64,000 bases of DNA from NCBI GenBank assembly GCA_037954325.1, contig JBBMNZ010000027.1, positions 11,397,001-11,461,000 of the forward strand, read 5' to 3'. The translations under genes were made by a program, and so were the position numbers. Under the pieces are notes generated by a model, which saw nothing but the letters and a program-made list of their open reading frames with translations, did no database searches and was not told the origin of the DNA. Source of the DNA: Fistularia commersonii (Eukaryota > Chordata > Actinopteri > Syngnathiformes > Fistulariidae). The number at the start of each line of letters is the position of its first letter. Position 1 is the first letter of the stretch. Shown here piece by piece: positions 20,760 to 32,639 of the stretch.

Positions 20760-21869
20760 GACTCAGAGGGCTGCAGATGGTGTGCCCTGGGCCTGGTGGC
20801 TGGGGCGCTTGACGCGTTCCTCTTAGATCCAGCGTGGAAGCTGCCACCGTGCACGGGGACGGGGGGGTGCGGAAGACAAAGAAGAGCAGAAGGCGTGCAC
20901 GGGGGCACGAGAGCAGCGGGCGGAGTCTATCTCCTGTCGCCGCATGGGGGCTCCTAACATTTTTTAGTACAACATCAACATGTCACTGTCCATCCGTCCG
21001 GCCGCCCCGCTGCCCGTGTCCCGTCCCTCTGTCCTCCCACACTTTTAACAGCGTGGGTTCGCACACCTCAACACACACACACACACACACACTGGGAGCC
21101 GGCGGCCACTTCAGCTGTAATTCCGCCTGACTTCCGCTGTCTGACTGGCAGGAGACCGGGAGGGTGAGGACAACAAGCTGTGAATACGGGAAGAGACAGA
21201 AAATCATTGAGAACCTTGCCTTTATGAATCTTTGATGAGAGAGAGTGGGGGCTGGATGGGGCTTTGCCTCTGGTTAAATCAGAGCACAGTGTGTATGGTG
21301 TGTGTATGACTGCCAACAGAGGTTGAGATAAACAGGGCCTGGATCCGGCCCAGACAACAGCAAAGCCTGCAGTTGGTAACATTTGTCCCTGCAATTAGTT
21401 CCTGTCCTCCCTGTTCATGTTGAAGGTAAGTGGTATTGGTGGCTAGCGGAGCAGCTAAAGCTAAGCGCGCCTGCCAGCGGGCCCGGGGTCGGGCCGGTCC
21501 GGGCCTGTAAACACGCTAAGTTACACAACGCTATCCGCTCGTCGCAGTGACTCACGAATATTCTCCTTCTGGCCGAAGCGCCATGTGTCCTTATTTTGAA
21601 TTTCCGTCTACTTTCACTGGATATGTTCAAAGAACATAGAGTTACGGTGTGAGATCTGCGATACTGACCTTTGACTTAATTATAAAAAAAAAAAACAAAG
21701 AAACACCTATATTTTTATGCAACATTTGAGTTCATTGTCACGATCTGCACATCAAATTTTATTTTTTTTTTATTTTGAGGTCACAGTGACGCCCGCAGCA
21801 TTGGGATGTTCTTGAAACCACAAGTGGGGAAGAAAAAAAAAAAAAAAAAGGTGACCGCCCAAGGGATGA

Positions 21870-22400
21870 TTGCTCCTCGCTTTTAATCAATTCTATTATC
21901 TTTAAATATATAACTTCACTCAAGGTCATCTGTCATCTGTCAGAATCCATGTTTATTTTGCTGATAATACGCTTAACTTTGCATTAAAAAAAAAAAAAAA
22001 AAGAAAGGAGAAAGAAAACCGGTTGCTCTACCGCTCACAAGTCTGGCTCTGTGCCGCGATAAATTACAATTTGCTATTTGCAAGCAATGGCAAAGATTTC
22101 TTTTTACGCAGTCTCAACACTTCAGTTTCCACATTAACAATGGCAAAGTATGTTGCCGGCTCTTGTAAATACTCACAACTGATAAGCGTGAGAAGCTGTT
22201 TAACATCCACACCCTTGCGGTGAACCTACCTTCTCTCACTGTTCATTGTTTTTCCATCACACCTGTTCTGTCTTCGGAAACATGAAAAGCCGCTGATGAC
22301 TCAGGCGAGGTTGTTTTAATTAAAAATACAAGACGTGTTACAACAGCCATCTTTCACATCTCAGAATTTCTTCTTTTAATAGGTGTCGGGAAGGTGCCAA
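21870..22400. promoter_or_regulatory. Putative intronic conserved block
   Basis: Rich in regulatory-looking sequence: CTTTTAATCAATTCTATTAT, CAAGGTCATCTGTCATCTGT, GATAAATTACAATTTGCTAT, TTAACAATGGCAAAGTATGT (SOX-type AACAATGG at 22136-22143) and TTGTTTTAATTAAAAATACA. A poly-A tract (21986-22002) lies within. One of the stronger candidates for a conserved enhancer cluster here. Confidence 0.45.
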
Positions 22401-22791
22401 TTTTCCTATCGCCGCGAGCCGGGCTATGTTACGAAACAAGCAGAGCAGCATAGTAACGCCGTCTCATCTGCCACCTGCGACAGCTCGGAACTCCGAGTCC
22501 TCGATGAAGCTCGGTTCCCGTTAACGTGTCAGCGGCGAGGCCTTTTTGAAAAAAAGAAAGCGGCGTCTGTCGGCGCCGACGTCACACCTCGCCGATGAGA
22601 CGGAACGCCGATCTGGGGGGGGTCGTGTCCGACAAGCTCTACACTCGGCTACATGCGTTGATCCGGTATAGCGGCGTTTCCGAATTAGCGTGAGGTGAGG
22701 ACGTACGTCTGCAGCCGAAGGGGAGATTAACAGTGCCCCCTGATGGTTCACGCGTGTCTTGTGAGCGGGGAAAAAAAATGGAAAGGGGAGG

Positions 22792-22836
<45 letters not shown>
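22792..22836 (+). repeat. Poly-A tract of about 45 bases
   Basis: The longest A homopolymer in the window. No associated retrotransposon body is recognisable upstream. Stretches 22400-22790 and 22840-23630 hold nothing else nameable. Confidence 0.95.
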
Positions 22837-22837
<1 letters not shown>

Positions 22838-23636
22838 AACGTCGACGCCGAGGTAAAAAGGGCAGTACTTAGCAGAGCAGCTAACCTGTGGTCTTATCCG
22901 CCGGACAAATCAATAGCGGTGTCTGAGAGCAGAACAGAGTGTGCTGGGGGGGAGCTGGAGGGGCTAGCCGCGGCCCGCGGCCCCCCCAGGCACCTCCTGG
23001 GGGGTACCTGCCTGTCTCTTCATCCTCCATCTCTTCTGCCTCGGTGATCCCATCTCGCAACTACCCCCTCCTCGCCTACGCATATGTGCAACGAGCCCAT
23101 ATATTCATAAATAGGTATATATTTATATACATGGGAGCCGATCCGGAAGCGGAGCGAGGGATCTGCGTGGTCTGAGATGTCGCTCGGCCCACGGAAACCA
23201 GGAAAAGCAAATTCTGCGTTCTGCATGTGTGCGCCTAACATGCTAGGACGCTGTCGGGGGGGAAGGCGGGGGGGGGGACCTCTGAAACCGGAAGCCGCCC
23301 CGCAGAACCGCTGGGACGGGCGACCCCGACTACTGGAACTCATGCCCGGACCCTTCCCCTCGCCTCGCCGCCGTTCAGCTGCCGCCTACTTACTTTCAAT
23401 CACAGTTAACATCACAGGACAAGAAGTGGAGGGAAGGGAGGAGGAGGAGGAGGCGAAACACAAGCCTGCTGCACAATGCACTTGTCTGGCAGCTGCTCGC
23501 TCTGACATTTGAGGCCATGGGGACCTTGTTGAAAGAGCAGATGCTCACTGATGTACAGGAGCAGGAACATGGCAACTACACAAGCAGCTGAAGCAGAAAA
23601 AAAAAAAAAAAAGATCTGCACAAACGTATGACAGGG

Positions 23637-23657
23637 AAGAAGAAGAAGAAGAAGAAG
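23637..23657 (+). repeat. (GAA)n microsatellite
   Basis: Seven GAA/AAG units. A CA array is at 23837-23862. Confidence 0.9.
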
Positions 23658-24005
23658 GGGGGGAAAGAGGTGAGGTTGTTTGAGCGGTCGAGACGCTAAC
23701 GCGCGGTTCGGCGACAACCCGGAGGAGAAGCGGTGGCGCCGGGGTGGGGAGAAAATGTGGTACGGGTACGATAACAAGCAGAAATGTGGACGACCTGCAC
23801 GCTCAGGATCAACCTCTGTTTAAGGGAGTGACGCGAACACACACACACAGACACACACACACAGTGCAAGCAGTGCAACTTTTACACCAAGCTCCATACT
23901 TTGCTAGCAACACCGTGGGGCATCGCGTTATTACGTCCACTTTGCTCGCTCGCTCGGAGTGGAAACCGGGAGTATCGGCGACGGGCGCGGATTTGAATAC
24001 GATGT

Positions 24006-24037
24006 GAGGAGGAGGAGGAGGAGGAGGAGGAGGAGGA
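24006..24037 (+). repeat. (GGA)n microsatellite
   Basis: About ten GGA units in a purine-rich stretch (24000-24200). Confidence 0.95.
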
Positions 24038-24629
24038 AGAGGGAGGGAGGGAACTCTGCGCTCGCGGCCAAGAGAGTCACCGGAATCTAAGCGCGCGAGG
24101 GAGATCAAAGAAAAACGCGTCCGATCCGAGAAGAGGGCGATAGAGACGTGTTCCAGATAGAAAGGAAAGCGGGGCGAGGAAAGAGGGGCGCGGGAGCGGG
24201 CGGCATCTCGCGCCGCATCTCCGGCTGAGAGGAATTAACTCCCACAGAAAGGTCTGCAGGCGGTGTTATGGAAATGGGAGGCTGGCAGTCTCTTCGGCTG
24301 ACTGTAAACAGGATCTTGGTAAGGCATATAGCCTCTGGTGGAGCCCACGGAGCCTGGCGTCATCGCCGCGCTGTGTTTGCGCTCCCACAGTCCCCTCCTT
24401 CCACCGCGTCTTTGCTCCAACCTGCCCAAACCCCAATCCTGAGTAATTAATGAAGCCGGGGTTTGGAAGCGAGGGGTGGGTGTGTGTGTAGGTGCGGAAA
24501 CGGTACGCACACATCCTGATATCGAAATACATGACATGTACCGCATGTCCTCGCGTGGAACTACAAAGAGCTCTTTTGTCTCGACAAAGAATTAAGAAAA
24601 ACTCGGCGGAGGCGGTCGGTTGCACAACT

Positions 24630-24860
24630 TTCTGGAAAGCGATTTCAACAAAGTACAGATCCAGGAAGGGGAAAAAAAAAAACCCGAAATCAAATCGTTA
24701 AGATGTTAATGATAAGGCTATCAATTGAGGTGTCATGACATTTCCTGACAGCAATGTAGTCGAGCAAGACTGGTTCCCGGCAATGTTTGCCAATAACTCA
24801 GAGCCAATTATGATTCTTAGATTTTTACCCAGCTTCCCCTTGGTTGTGTTCTCTCAAAGG
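24630..24860. promoter_or_regulatory. Putative intronic conserved element with TALE-type palindrome
   Basis: Contains GTTAAGATGTTAATGATAAG (GATA-type), CTATCAATTGAGG, the perfect palindrome TGTCATGACA (24731-24740) and TGACAG (24746-24751, MEIS/TALE-like), then AACTCAGAGCCAATTATGAT. Dense, unique and AT-balanced against GC-rich flanks. Inferred enhancer; IRX proteins are themselves TALE homeodomain factors. Confidence 0.48.
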
Positions 24861-25067
24861 GGGAAGGTATCGGCGGAGCGCGGCCATGTTGTTTATACCC
24901 ACATGGAGAAACACTCAGTTTTGCAGTGATTCCAAGACACACGCCATCACGTCGCTGCGAGCCGCCAATCGAGGAGAATCGCCAATCGCGACCAGAGCAA
25001 AAGCGTGCATCTGTTGCACGATGATGCATTGACACCATGGTCGCTCTTTTAGAGCATCAGGTTTTAT

Positions 25068-25275
25068 TTGTCTTTTCTTACGGCTTGTCGTCTTTGCATG
25101 TCCTGCCCGTCCGAGCTCCTCTTGCAGCCCAAAAACATGCAGGAGTTTCACCGGAAACCATAAATTGTCCACACGAGCAAATGAGGTGAACCCGGCCTCT
25201 CACCCAATCACAGCAGAGATTGGCTCCAACCCTCTCAGTATAGGATTCGCGATATAGATCATGAAAAAATGAATT
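25068..25275 (+). repeat. L2-like LINE 3' end
   Basis: CTTGCAGCCCAAAAACATGC, GGTGAACCCGGCCTCTCACC and CCAATCACAGCAGAGATTGG then CTCCAACC follow the L2-like order, ending in AATGAATTAATGAATT. It is degraded and 5'-truncated. Confidence 0.65.
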
Positions 25276-25279
25276 AATG

Positions 25280-25599
25280 AATTATTTATTTTAAGACAAA
25301 ATATACATGTGCATATATTTATACACATACATATATATATATATATATTATTTTTATATATTATATATATATTATTATATTTTATATTAGATTTCATTAT
25401 GTTATTACATTTATATTTTATATCATATTTTATTATTTTATTATATATTTATTATATATTTAATATATGTATTATATATTTATATACTTTATATATTATA
25501 CAGTATATATTATTTACACACATATATATATTTCAAGACAATATATATGTATGTGTGTATATGAACATATGTCCTCCATCACCCTACATTTTGGTAACA

Positions 25600-25654
<55 letters not shown>

Positions 25655-25715
25655 TATATATATAAATATGCATATATAAATATGGATATGTAAACATACA
25701 TATACATATACACTG
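25280..25715 (+). repeat. TA-rich low-complexity region with (CA)n core
   Basis: Over 400 bases of TATATT/TTATAT-type sequence with a (CA)n array at about 25616-25650. Translated frames are low-complexity artefacts. Confidence 0.9.
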
Positions 25716-25829
25716 CAATCTGATGGCTGGATGCTGTTACTCCGCGGGTAATATGATCGGCATGAATTGTGGGAAACGCAGTTTATGGTCAATGCGCGCA
25801 TCAACTTATTTATTTTAAGACAATCAGAC

Positions 25830-25915
25830 CTTTTAAGACGTTCTCACGGGCCACATAAAATGACATGACAGGCCATATTTGACCCGCGGGCCTCGAGTTT
25901 GACACGTGGTACGAA
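25830..25915 (+). mobile_element. hAT-type transposon terminus
   Basis: GGGCCACATAAAATGACATG, then GACCCGCGGGCCTCGAGTTT followed by GACACGTGG, matches the widespread fish hAT end (GGCCCGCGGGCCTTGAGTTTGACAC type, from memory). Only one end is present. Confidence 0.6.
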
Positions 25916-26005
25916 TAATGAATGAATCAATGAATGTCTTTCTCATTTCAGTCCCGGGAACAGGCCATTGCTAGAAACACCATCTTCGTATTAAAACTTG
26001 TCTTA

Positions 26006-26008
<3 letters not shown>

Positions 26009-26044
<36 letters not shown>
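26009..26044 (+). repeat. (GT)n microsatellite
   Basis: Eighteen or so GT units. Confidence 0.95.
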
Positions 26045-26047
<3 letters not shown>

Positions 26048-26079
26048 CGTGTTTGTGTCTCCACTTTCACTACGGACCG

Positions 26080-26480
26080 TGTATAGCTGGCACAATTAGG
26101 CCCCGGCCATTATCTTTTTTTTTTTTTTTTCTCTCTTCTGCCGCAACGCGTAACAAAGTGGCGACGGCGTAATGCAGCGTCTCGCACAAAAGTAAACAAC
26201 TTCATCTGCTGTCTGGAATATGTGTCGCTGTGATTGTGCAAAGCTGCCCATTGACACAGTCGCGTCGGGGGTCGAGGGAACGTCTCCTAATTAACGGCAG
26301 AGAGACTCTCTCCTCCACGCCGACCGCCTTAGAACACATCCATCCTACGGGACCCCATTGTTTTGGACTGAGGCATCATGGGTAGCCTTATTTACAGATT
26401 TTAATTGCTCTGGCGATCTGCGGGTAAAACACCCCGCCGTAATCACCTCACAATAGAATTGTTACTCTTTCTGACAATTG
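26080..26480. promoter_or_regulatory. Putative intronic conserved block
   Basis: AGCTGGCACAATTAGGCCCC, GCACAAAAGTAAACAACTTC, CATCTGCTGTCTGGAATATG, GATTTTAATTGCTCTGGCGA and TTCTGACAATTGTAATAAAA. Forkhead-like (GTAAACA), TEAD-like (GGAATA) and homeodomain cores are packed together. A poly-T (26116-26131) interrupts. Non-coding. Confidence 0.45.
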
Positions 26481-26593
26481 TAATAAAACGCTCCGCGGCG
26501 TCTGGGGGAAGAGAAGGGTGACACAGATGGAAAACGATGTAAAGGAAAAACAGGAAGGGGAAACGGAGGGAAAGTAAACAAGGTGAGGGTGTT

Positions 26594-26630
26594 TTTTTTT
26601 TTTTTTTTTCTTTTTTTTTCTTTTTTTTTT
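26594..26630 (+). repeat. Interrupted poly-T tract
   Basis: Three T runs separated by single Cs. Confidence 0.9.
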
Positions 26631-26794
26631 GATGCAAATTTGGTGACAGAGAGGAAACTAATCCGAGCAGGCGGGGGAGCGGGTACGTGGACGGGACCGG
26701 TGTCCAAGGAAATGATTGCTCTCCAACCTCGACTTGACAACCGTGAGAAGCTCACCGTTCCTGGACCTCCGAAGCGGAACCGGAGAGGAGACAT

Positions 26795-26795
26795 G

Positions 26796-26826
<31 letters not shown>

Positions 26827-26828
26827 AC
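26795..26828 (+). repeat. (CA)n microsatellite
   Basis: CA array with one AA interruption. Confidence 0.95.
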
Positions 26829-27109
26829 CTGCAAGGGGGAGGGGGGCGGGCAGATTGGGAATGAGGATGTAGGTCACTTACAGGGAGAGAGATTAGCGTC
26901 AGCAGCCCGCGGTAGGAACACGGGACTGTCAGCCGCCGCCGCCGCCGTCCCCGATGGCGGAGGCTCTGCCGTCACCGACTCACTCATACTTTCACACACA
27001 TTCGCGAACGGCGCGCCAACAGTATTAGCGGTGCGGTGGAGCGCAGAGGATAACCAGCATTAGTGTGTGGAAAGGTGCAGTCGGGGTGTTTTCAACATAA
27101 GTCAAACAT

Positions 27110-27235
27110 TACAAACAAACGCGTGCTAATCATTGCATGGCATTAAAATACTCCCTGGCTGCATTCAGATACGTCTGGATGCGTAAAACTCGGAGGCAAT
27201 TCGCGATGTCTCGTTTCATACTTTAGTATAAACAC
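27110..27235. promoter_or_regulatory. Putative intronic conserved element
   Basis: AATCATTGCATGGCATTAAA then ATACTCCCTGGCTGCATTCA: a short unique block with POU/HOX-like cores. Weaker than its neighbours. Confidence 0.3.
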
Positions 27236-27299
27236 AGTTTATTAAGTGCCCGTTCAAAAATAATGAACAATATTGGATATTGTTTTGTTCCCAAATTGA

Positions 27300-27430
27300 G
27301 GATGATCGACTGGCGACCGGTCCAGGGTGAACCGCATCTCTCGGCCAATGACGGCTCGGATTGGCTCCAGCGTCATAGCAACCCTGAGCGCGGGATAAGC
27401 GGTATCGATAATGTATAAATTAATAAACAA
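27300..27430 (+). repeat. L2-like LINE 3' tail
   Basis: GACTGGCGACCGGTCCAGGG, TGAACCGCATCTCTCGGCCA, ATGACGGCTCGGATTGGCTC and GCGGGATAAGCGGTATCGAT: one of the best-preserved L2-type tails in the window. Confidence 0.8.
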
Positions 27431-27689
27431 ATACCCAAACTGAGAAATATAATCCTAACCTAAAATTAGGACAGAAGTTAAAAATGATTACACCTGACAA
27501 ACCACACGAGGTATTAAACGAATCCGATTGGTCGTTGTGTGTCGCCGTTAGCACTCGGAGCTAATCTCATCGTGAGCTAGGCGGCTACAGATGCTATGCT
27601 AAAGCACCGCCACAGCTACTAACTTAAAAAGGCCCGAGTTACTTAAAGTGTGTCAAAACCCTGGCCCGTAGTCATGCCGGTTGGTAAAA

Positions 27690-27880
27690 GTAATACAAAT
27701 ACCCTCGGCAACAAAGGTTGCATGAAAAATTCAATAGCCAATCAGCTGGCAATTATTCTCTTTAATCTCCTGGAGGCAGCCAATGGGGATGTGCCTCCAG
27801 CGGCTACGGCCCGCGAGGTAGTCGCAATCCAAACACTTATTTTGCATTATGCTCATCTCAGGCTAAAATAAAGTGCAGGA
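27690..27880. promoter_or_regulatory. Putative intronic conserved element
   Basis: AAAATTCAATAGCCAATCAG then CTGGCAATTATTCTCTTTAA, and CACTTATTTTGCATTATGCT. Contains a CCAAT box, an E-box (CAGCTG) and several TAAT/ATTA cores. A strong candidate on composition. Confidence 0.45.
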
Positions 27881-28424
27881 AAACTTTCTAAACTGTTCCA
27901 ACCCCCGCCATATTTGTGAAAATAAAGCTTCTTGTTATGGAATCCAGATGAGTCCGTCGTTCTTGGTCTTTCCCTGATTACTGGACGCCGATGCGTTTCC
28001 TCCGCGTCCCCAAACAAGCTGATTAACGGACGGTTTAAAAGCATCGGGGTGTTTTAACATGATCTTTGGGGCGAAGTTTACTGTACGACCATCGGTAACG
28101 TTACTGAATAGGTGCCATTATCCCGCGGCGCCGGGGGGCTCTCCTTCAATCATCAACAGATGGCTCCAATCGGTTCTGGTGAAAACGATATCGGGGCAGG
28201 TTTGGGCGACGTTTAAGGGATTTACAAGTCACGGCAACGAGGGTTTGGACGGCGGCGGATTTTTCCGATATTTGCCACCGAGGGGGATCCGAGATCGAGG
28301 TGTGACCGAGGTGGAGACCCGCGGCCGTCGTTTATTCGCCGCTTGTTTGCCGTCTTGCTGCGCTCGGTTCAGTCAAAAACACTTTTGCCTCACGGCGGGA
28401 AGTTCTCTGGTCCCATTCTGACCT

Positions 28425-28525
28425 TCCTGTGCAAAATTTCCACGTTGACCCGTGTCTGCGTGGGTTTCCTTCGGTTTCCTCCAACAGCCCAGAAACATGC
28501 GGGAGCTTTCGTGCCCTCGCTAATT
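28425..28525 (+). repeat. L2-like LINE internal 3' fragment
   Basis: CCCGTGTCTGCGTGGGTTTC then CGGTTTCCTCCAACAGCCCA and GAAACATGC, the stretch upstream of the L2 tail. Truncated on both sides. Confidence 0.65.
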
Positions 28526-29181
28526 CACGGATTTTATTTTTGTAATCCGGCCCTTGCAATTAACTGCCGTTCTTTTTAGCTTTTATTTTATTATTCTATT
28601 TATTTTATTTTACTTTGCATTTTTTTTTTTTGCAGTGTTTAAATTTTTTTGTAATTTTTTTTAGTAATTTTTTTTATAGTAAAACTAAACGAAAAATCAT
28701 TTAATAGAATGGTGAAAATACGCATTCTTGGAGGACAAGGATTCTCCTGAAGACATGAATGGTTTAAGAAACCGCCATTCGGATCCGCTGACAGTAGAGA
28801 ACCTCACCGAAGTCTTCCAGCGAGGAACAGGAGGAGAAACGACAAGAAGAGGAAGAAATCAAAGAGACCGGTCTCACGCTCGAACGACTTGCGGCTACGA
28901 CAAACACCCCAAAAGCCCTGCAAAATATGTCCCAAGATCGGGACGGTGATACGGTTCGGTCGGTCTCACTTTTGTAACTTGATGGACGGAGCCACTGCGA
29001 TTTATAAAACCATTTTCAACCAGAAAACAAAGCAGAGGAAGCAACTGCCGATAATGATGTCTCTGAAGAAAACAAAACGTCAGTAAAGCAAACGCGCCGG
29101 GAGGTTCGTTGAGGGTTAAGATATCTGTAAATAACATCAAAATGATCACGTTTCTACAACTCGGAAATTTTTTCGCGGGGT

Positions 29182-29211
29182 CTTACTTTTCGCAACAATG
29201 CGAAAAGTAAG
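29182..29211. repeat. Perfect 13-bp stem hairpin with 4-base loop
   Basis: CTTACTTTTCGCA, loop ACAA, then TGCGAAAAGTAAG. It could mark the end of a decayed foldback element, or be chance. Flanks 28570-29170 and 29220-29640 hold nothing else recognised. Confidence 0.85.
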
Positions 29212-29645
29212 GGTCCACATAGATGGGTTGAAACATCGTCCCGTCCCTTTGACTTGGGCTTTGGCTGATTGGGCAGAAACTACGGCCCCGTTGACTTCAT
29301 TATTCATACGTTACTTCCGTCCGCGGTCACGTCATCGCCCGACTCCGCCCACCGCCCTCCGCTTCCCGCTGGCAGCCGTTCACGTCACACGTGTTGCGCC
29401 TCCTTCGGCGTGTTTGACAGATCACGTGCGATGTTTTGGAACATGAGCGTCCCATTTCCCTTTTCTCTGGCACGAGCTCCGTCCGTCCGAAGAGCCGCCG
29501 AGATATTTAGATGTTTCCTGTCAAAGTCACATTCGGTTTTTCCCGTTAGCGAATGTCACCGCCGGTTCGCACCTTGTCGTAAACCCCGGGTGTTTACATT
29601 CTCTTGATTTTTTTCGACTTCGGGAATGGAGACCTCTCGGTTCTC

Positions 29646-29668
29646 GGGGGGGGGGGGGGGGGGGGGGC
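29646..29668 (+). repeat. G23 homopolymer
   Basis: An uninterrupted run of about 23 Gs; C-rich in the FTO sense. Confidence 0.95.
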
Positions 29669-29999
29669 TCCTGACTCGGCTGGGTGCCGGTTTTCATCAC
29701 ATCATAATTCTGGTATGATCTACTTCCCTGGCGTTCTGGGTGTTTTGGTGTTAATTTGATTTTCCCCAAGGAATTTTTTTTTTTTTTGTTTCTTTTTCCG
29801 AGCCCAATTCGGGCTTCCTTCATTTGGACCGACGGCTTTTTGGACCGCGTGCTCAACAACGGGAATTATATTCCCTTGATTTGTCATGACATAGCCGGGG
29901 AATGACAAGGAACCGCTTGTTCGAGAACATTTCTGAGCCTCTGCGAGTGTTCGGCCGCGAATCAAGAACAAATAACGTTCAATCTGGACTAAACAGCAC

Positions 30000-30498
30000 A
30001 CATTTATTTATGCCACAACTGCTAATTTTCAAAAGAAAAAAGAAATTGTACATAAATAAGCAGCACTTTTCTATAAGCCGCAGGTGTCCCAGTTGAAACA
30101 TGAGATATTAACTCAGCAAGATGTAACAGGAAAGATTTTTTGGAAAACTTTTGATTACATAAATTACAATAACATCTACAAGTACTGGTACATAACGCAA
30201 ATGTTTTTTTTTCAGAACAGATGCTGAACTTCCGTGCAGCAGCTCTATTTCCTTCTTCAACAGCCAGATTGATTGTGTTCAACTTGAAATGTGCATCAAA
30301 TGCATTTTTGCGCATGTTTTTCATGATGGGATGTGAGTGCAAAGCGCAATGTGGCTGATCTGAAGAATTATTGTAAATGCGGGTGGGTTTGCCGAAACGG
30401 TTTGCCGAAAGCTCATAAATTAGCCGCATTGTTGTAAAAGGCGCAGTTTTCAAAGCCTGTGCAAAAAGCAAGGGGCTTGTATGCTGAAATTTACTGTA
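30000..30498 (-). mobile_element. Non-autonomous element, family A, subfamily 2 (copy A2)
   Basis: The minus strand reads TACAGTAAATTTCAGCATAC, then GCTTTGAAAACTGCGCCTTT, ACAATGCGGCTAATTTATGA and, further in, ATCATGAAAAACATGCGCAA and TTGGCTGTTGAAGAAGGA-like order. It ends with a TATAAGCCGCAGGTG-type far arm. The order matches copy A4 (35048-35640). Confidence 0.62.
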
Positions 30499-31663
30499 TT
30501 AAAGTCCCTGGAATTGAAGGTGAAGTCAAAGTAACGAGAAAGGGTGTTAATGTCTAAACACTTACGAACTGGACCGCTTGAGGAATAAAATTACGTTTGC
30601 ACAGAATTTCCAACTTTCCTGCATCGCAGCTGAGTATGTCCCTACTGGCCTTCCCTATAATGACCAATTGGGGAAAAGCGCTACTCCAGTTATCTTTTAT
30701 CATATCATATGTTTCAAAAAAAAAAAAAAAAATCCTGCTTTGCTCCATACGCGGCTTTTTCGTACAACAGTTTCAGCTAGCGGTTCTGCATTTAGGGCCC
30801 GAAACGTCCCACAGGGCGCCGCTGATGAATTCAAAGCCCGCGAGCAAATGGCTGTCTGGGGGTTTGAGCGACCCGGGGAGGCGGGGTCGTCTGGCGGATG
30901 CAGATCTTGGCTTTGCTGCAGAGCAACAGACGGAGCCGTTTCATCAAACTTCTAACTGTACATCAGGCACCTCGGGGAAACGTTGTATTTGTGCAGTTGT
31001 TGTTGGGTAGGTGTGCAAGTGTGTGTGTCGTTTTTTTATTTTGTAGGCTCCTTCTCTCACATCTGTAACTATTAGTTCATCAATACATTTCTGTCTCCGA
31101 CACTGGCTATTTTAGACACACCGGTGTCTTCGCTCCAGGCCGGAGGTGTTATGCACCACCTCCGCATCGCATGAATAAAATAAACGGATCAATTTCATAT
31201 ATTTGATATTTTCTGATATGTTGTCAGTATGCGGTTTGGATTTCTGCGTTGCCGAGGGTACGACAGTTTCACTGTCGAAGATGTTCGGCGCGTGGATGCA
31301 TCTCCACGGGACGTGTGTTTACATGTCAGCATTCACGAAAAACTGCTGACTCTGCAGAGTTTCTGGTGGCCCCCCCTCTCTTTTTGAGTGGCATGTCATC
31401 AGCCCCCTCCACCCCCCGAAAAAAACAATGTGTTCCATGTGGCACTGCCGCATTCATAAAGCCAGATGGTGGGATTATCACAGGGAGTTGCGTAAGTGAG
31501 AAGGAAAAGAAAAAAGTTAGCAGTGCCAATGACCAAAAACTGCAACATTTTTCATACTAGGAAATAAAGTAGAGTAACTTTCAGAAGAACTGCAAAGAAG
31601 AGACCGTAATTATATTTTATTATTTATATATATACATATTATATATTCATTATATATATTTTT

Positions 31664-32195
31664 AGTAGCGATCGCACGTCAATATGAAATGCACGAGGCA
31701 GGATGACGTTGCATGCTATGAGCAGGAGATGCAGGGAACGATGCTACGGTTGATTAGCCAATCAGAGCCCAGGATACAGAAGATGCTTATTTTACCATGA
31801 AAATAATAGCTTCACGAGCTACAAGAAAGTCACATCTAGGTACATCCCTCTTTTATTGCAGGGGCTGCGTTCCACAACAAATACACAAAGTAGTGACTAT
31901 ATTATCATTTCATTATTTATAAATTTTAAAGCTTTATGACCCTTCCAAGACTCTTATTCACCTTTACTGTACTCTTATATACACACTCTAAGTATTTCAC
32001 ACAAACGCAACACTGCAGAGCAACACTAAGAGCAGCGATCAGTGTGAAATGGACGAGGCAGGATGCCGGTTGCATGCTACGCTAAGGAGATGCAGGGAAC
32101 GATGCTATGGTCGCTCAGCCAATCAGAGCCCAGGATACAGAAAACCTCGCTCTGGTTGGTCGCTACCCTAGATAATGCTCATTTTACCATGTAAT
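31664..32195 (+). repeat. Direct duplication, about 150-bp copies about 365 bp apart
   Basis: Both copies contain GACGAGGCAGGATG or CACGAGGCAGGATG, GAGATGCAGGGAACGATGCT and AGCCAATCAGAGCCCAGGAT, with ATTTTACCATG at the end. Copy 1 is about 31664-31802, copy 2 about 32030-32195. Probably part of a fish dispersed repeat; the class is unknown. Confidence 0.7.
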
Positions 32196-32639
32196 TAATT
32201 GGAATAATACATATATCAAAATATAAAACTACTTACTAGCTAAAATAATAAAACTACATTTAGACCGCAAAAAGCTGAAAAAAAAAAACCAACATAAAAT
32301 TGTATCGCTGATTAAATTTTGGATTTTGGATATCATCTTTTTTATTTCTTGCTACATCATGGGTTTTTGTGATTTTCCTTTGAGGATGAAGTGAGACTGT
32401 GAAAGATGAAGCTGCGATATTGGACTGCTGCACATCATTTCCCTGGCTTGGTAATATGGAGAATTACTCTGCGATACATGTTTACAACATCATTTGCGAC
32501 AATTGATTAAGATAAAAATCTGAGGAGCCCAGGTGTGTTTGTGTCCTCGTGCTTTGTGGAAATCAAGATCTCATCGTCAATCATGTAACGGTTTACGTTG
32601 TTTTGCCAAGTCGCAGGGTACAAACACTTGAAATGTGAT

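Noticed and set aside
28728..29086. Two overlapping plus-strand frames with basic, Cys-containing sequence
   Set aside because: Short, out of phase with each other, no recognisable domain; possibly a decayed transposon, but not supportable.
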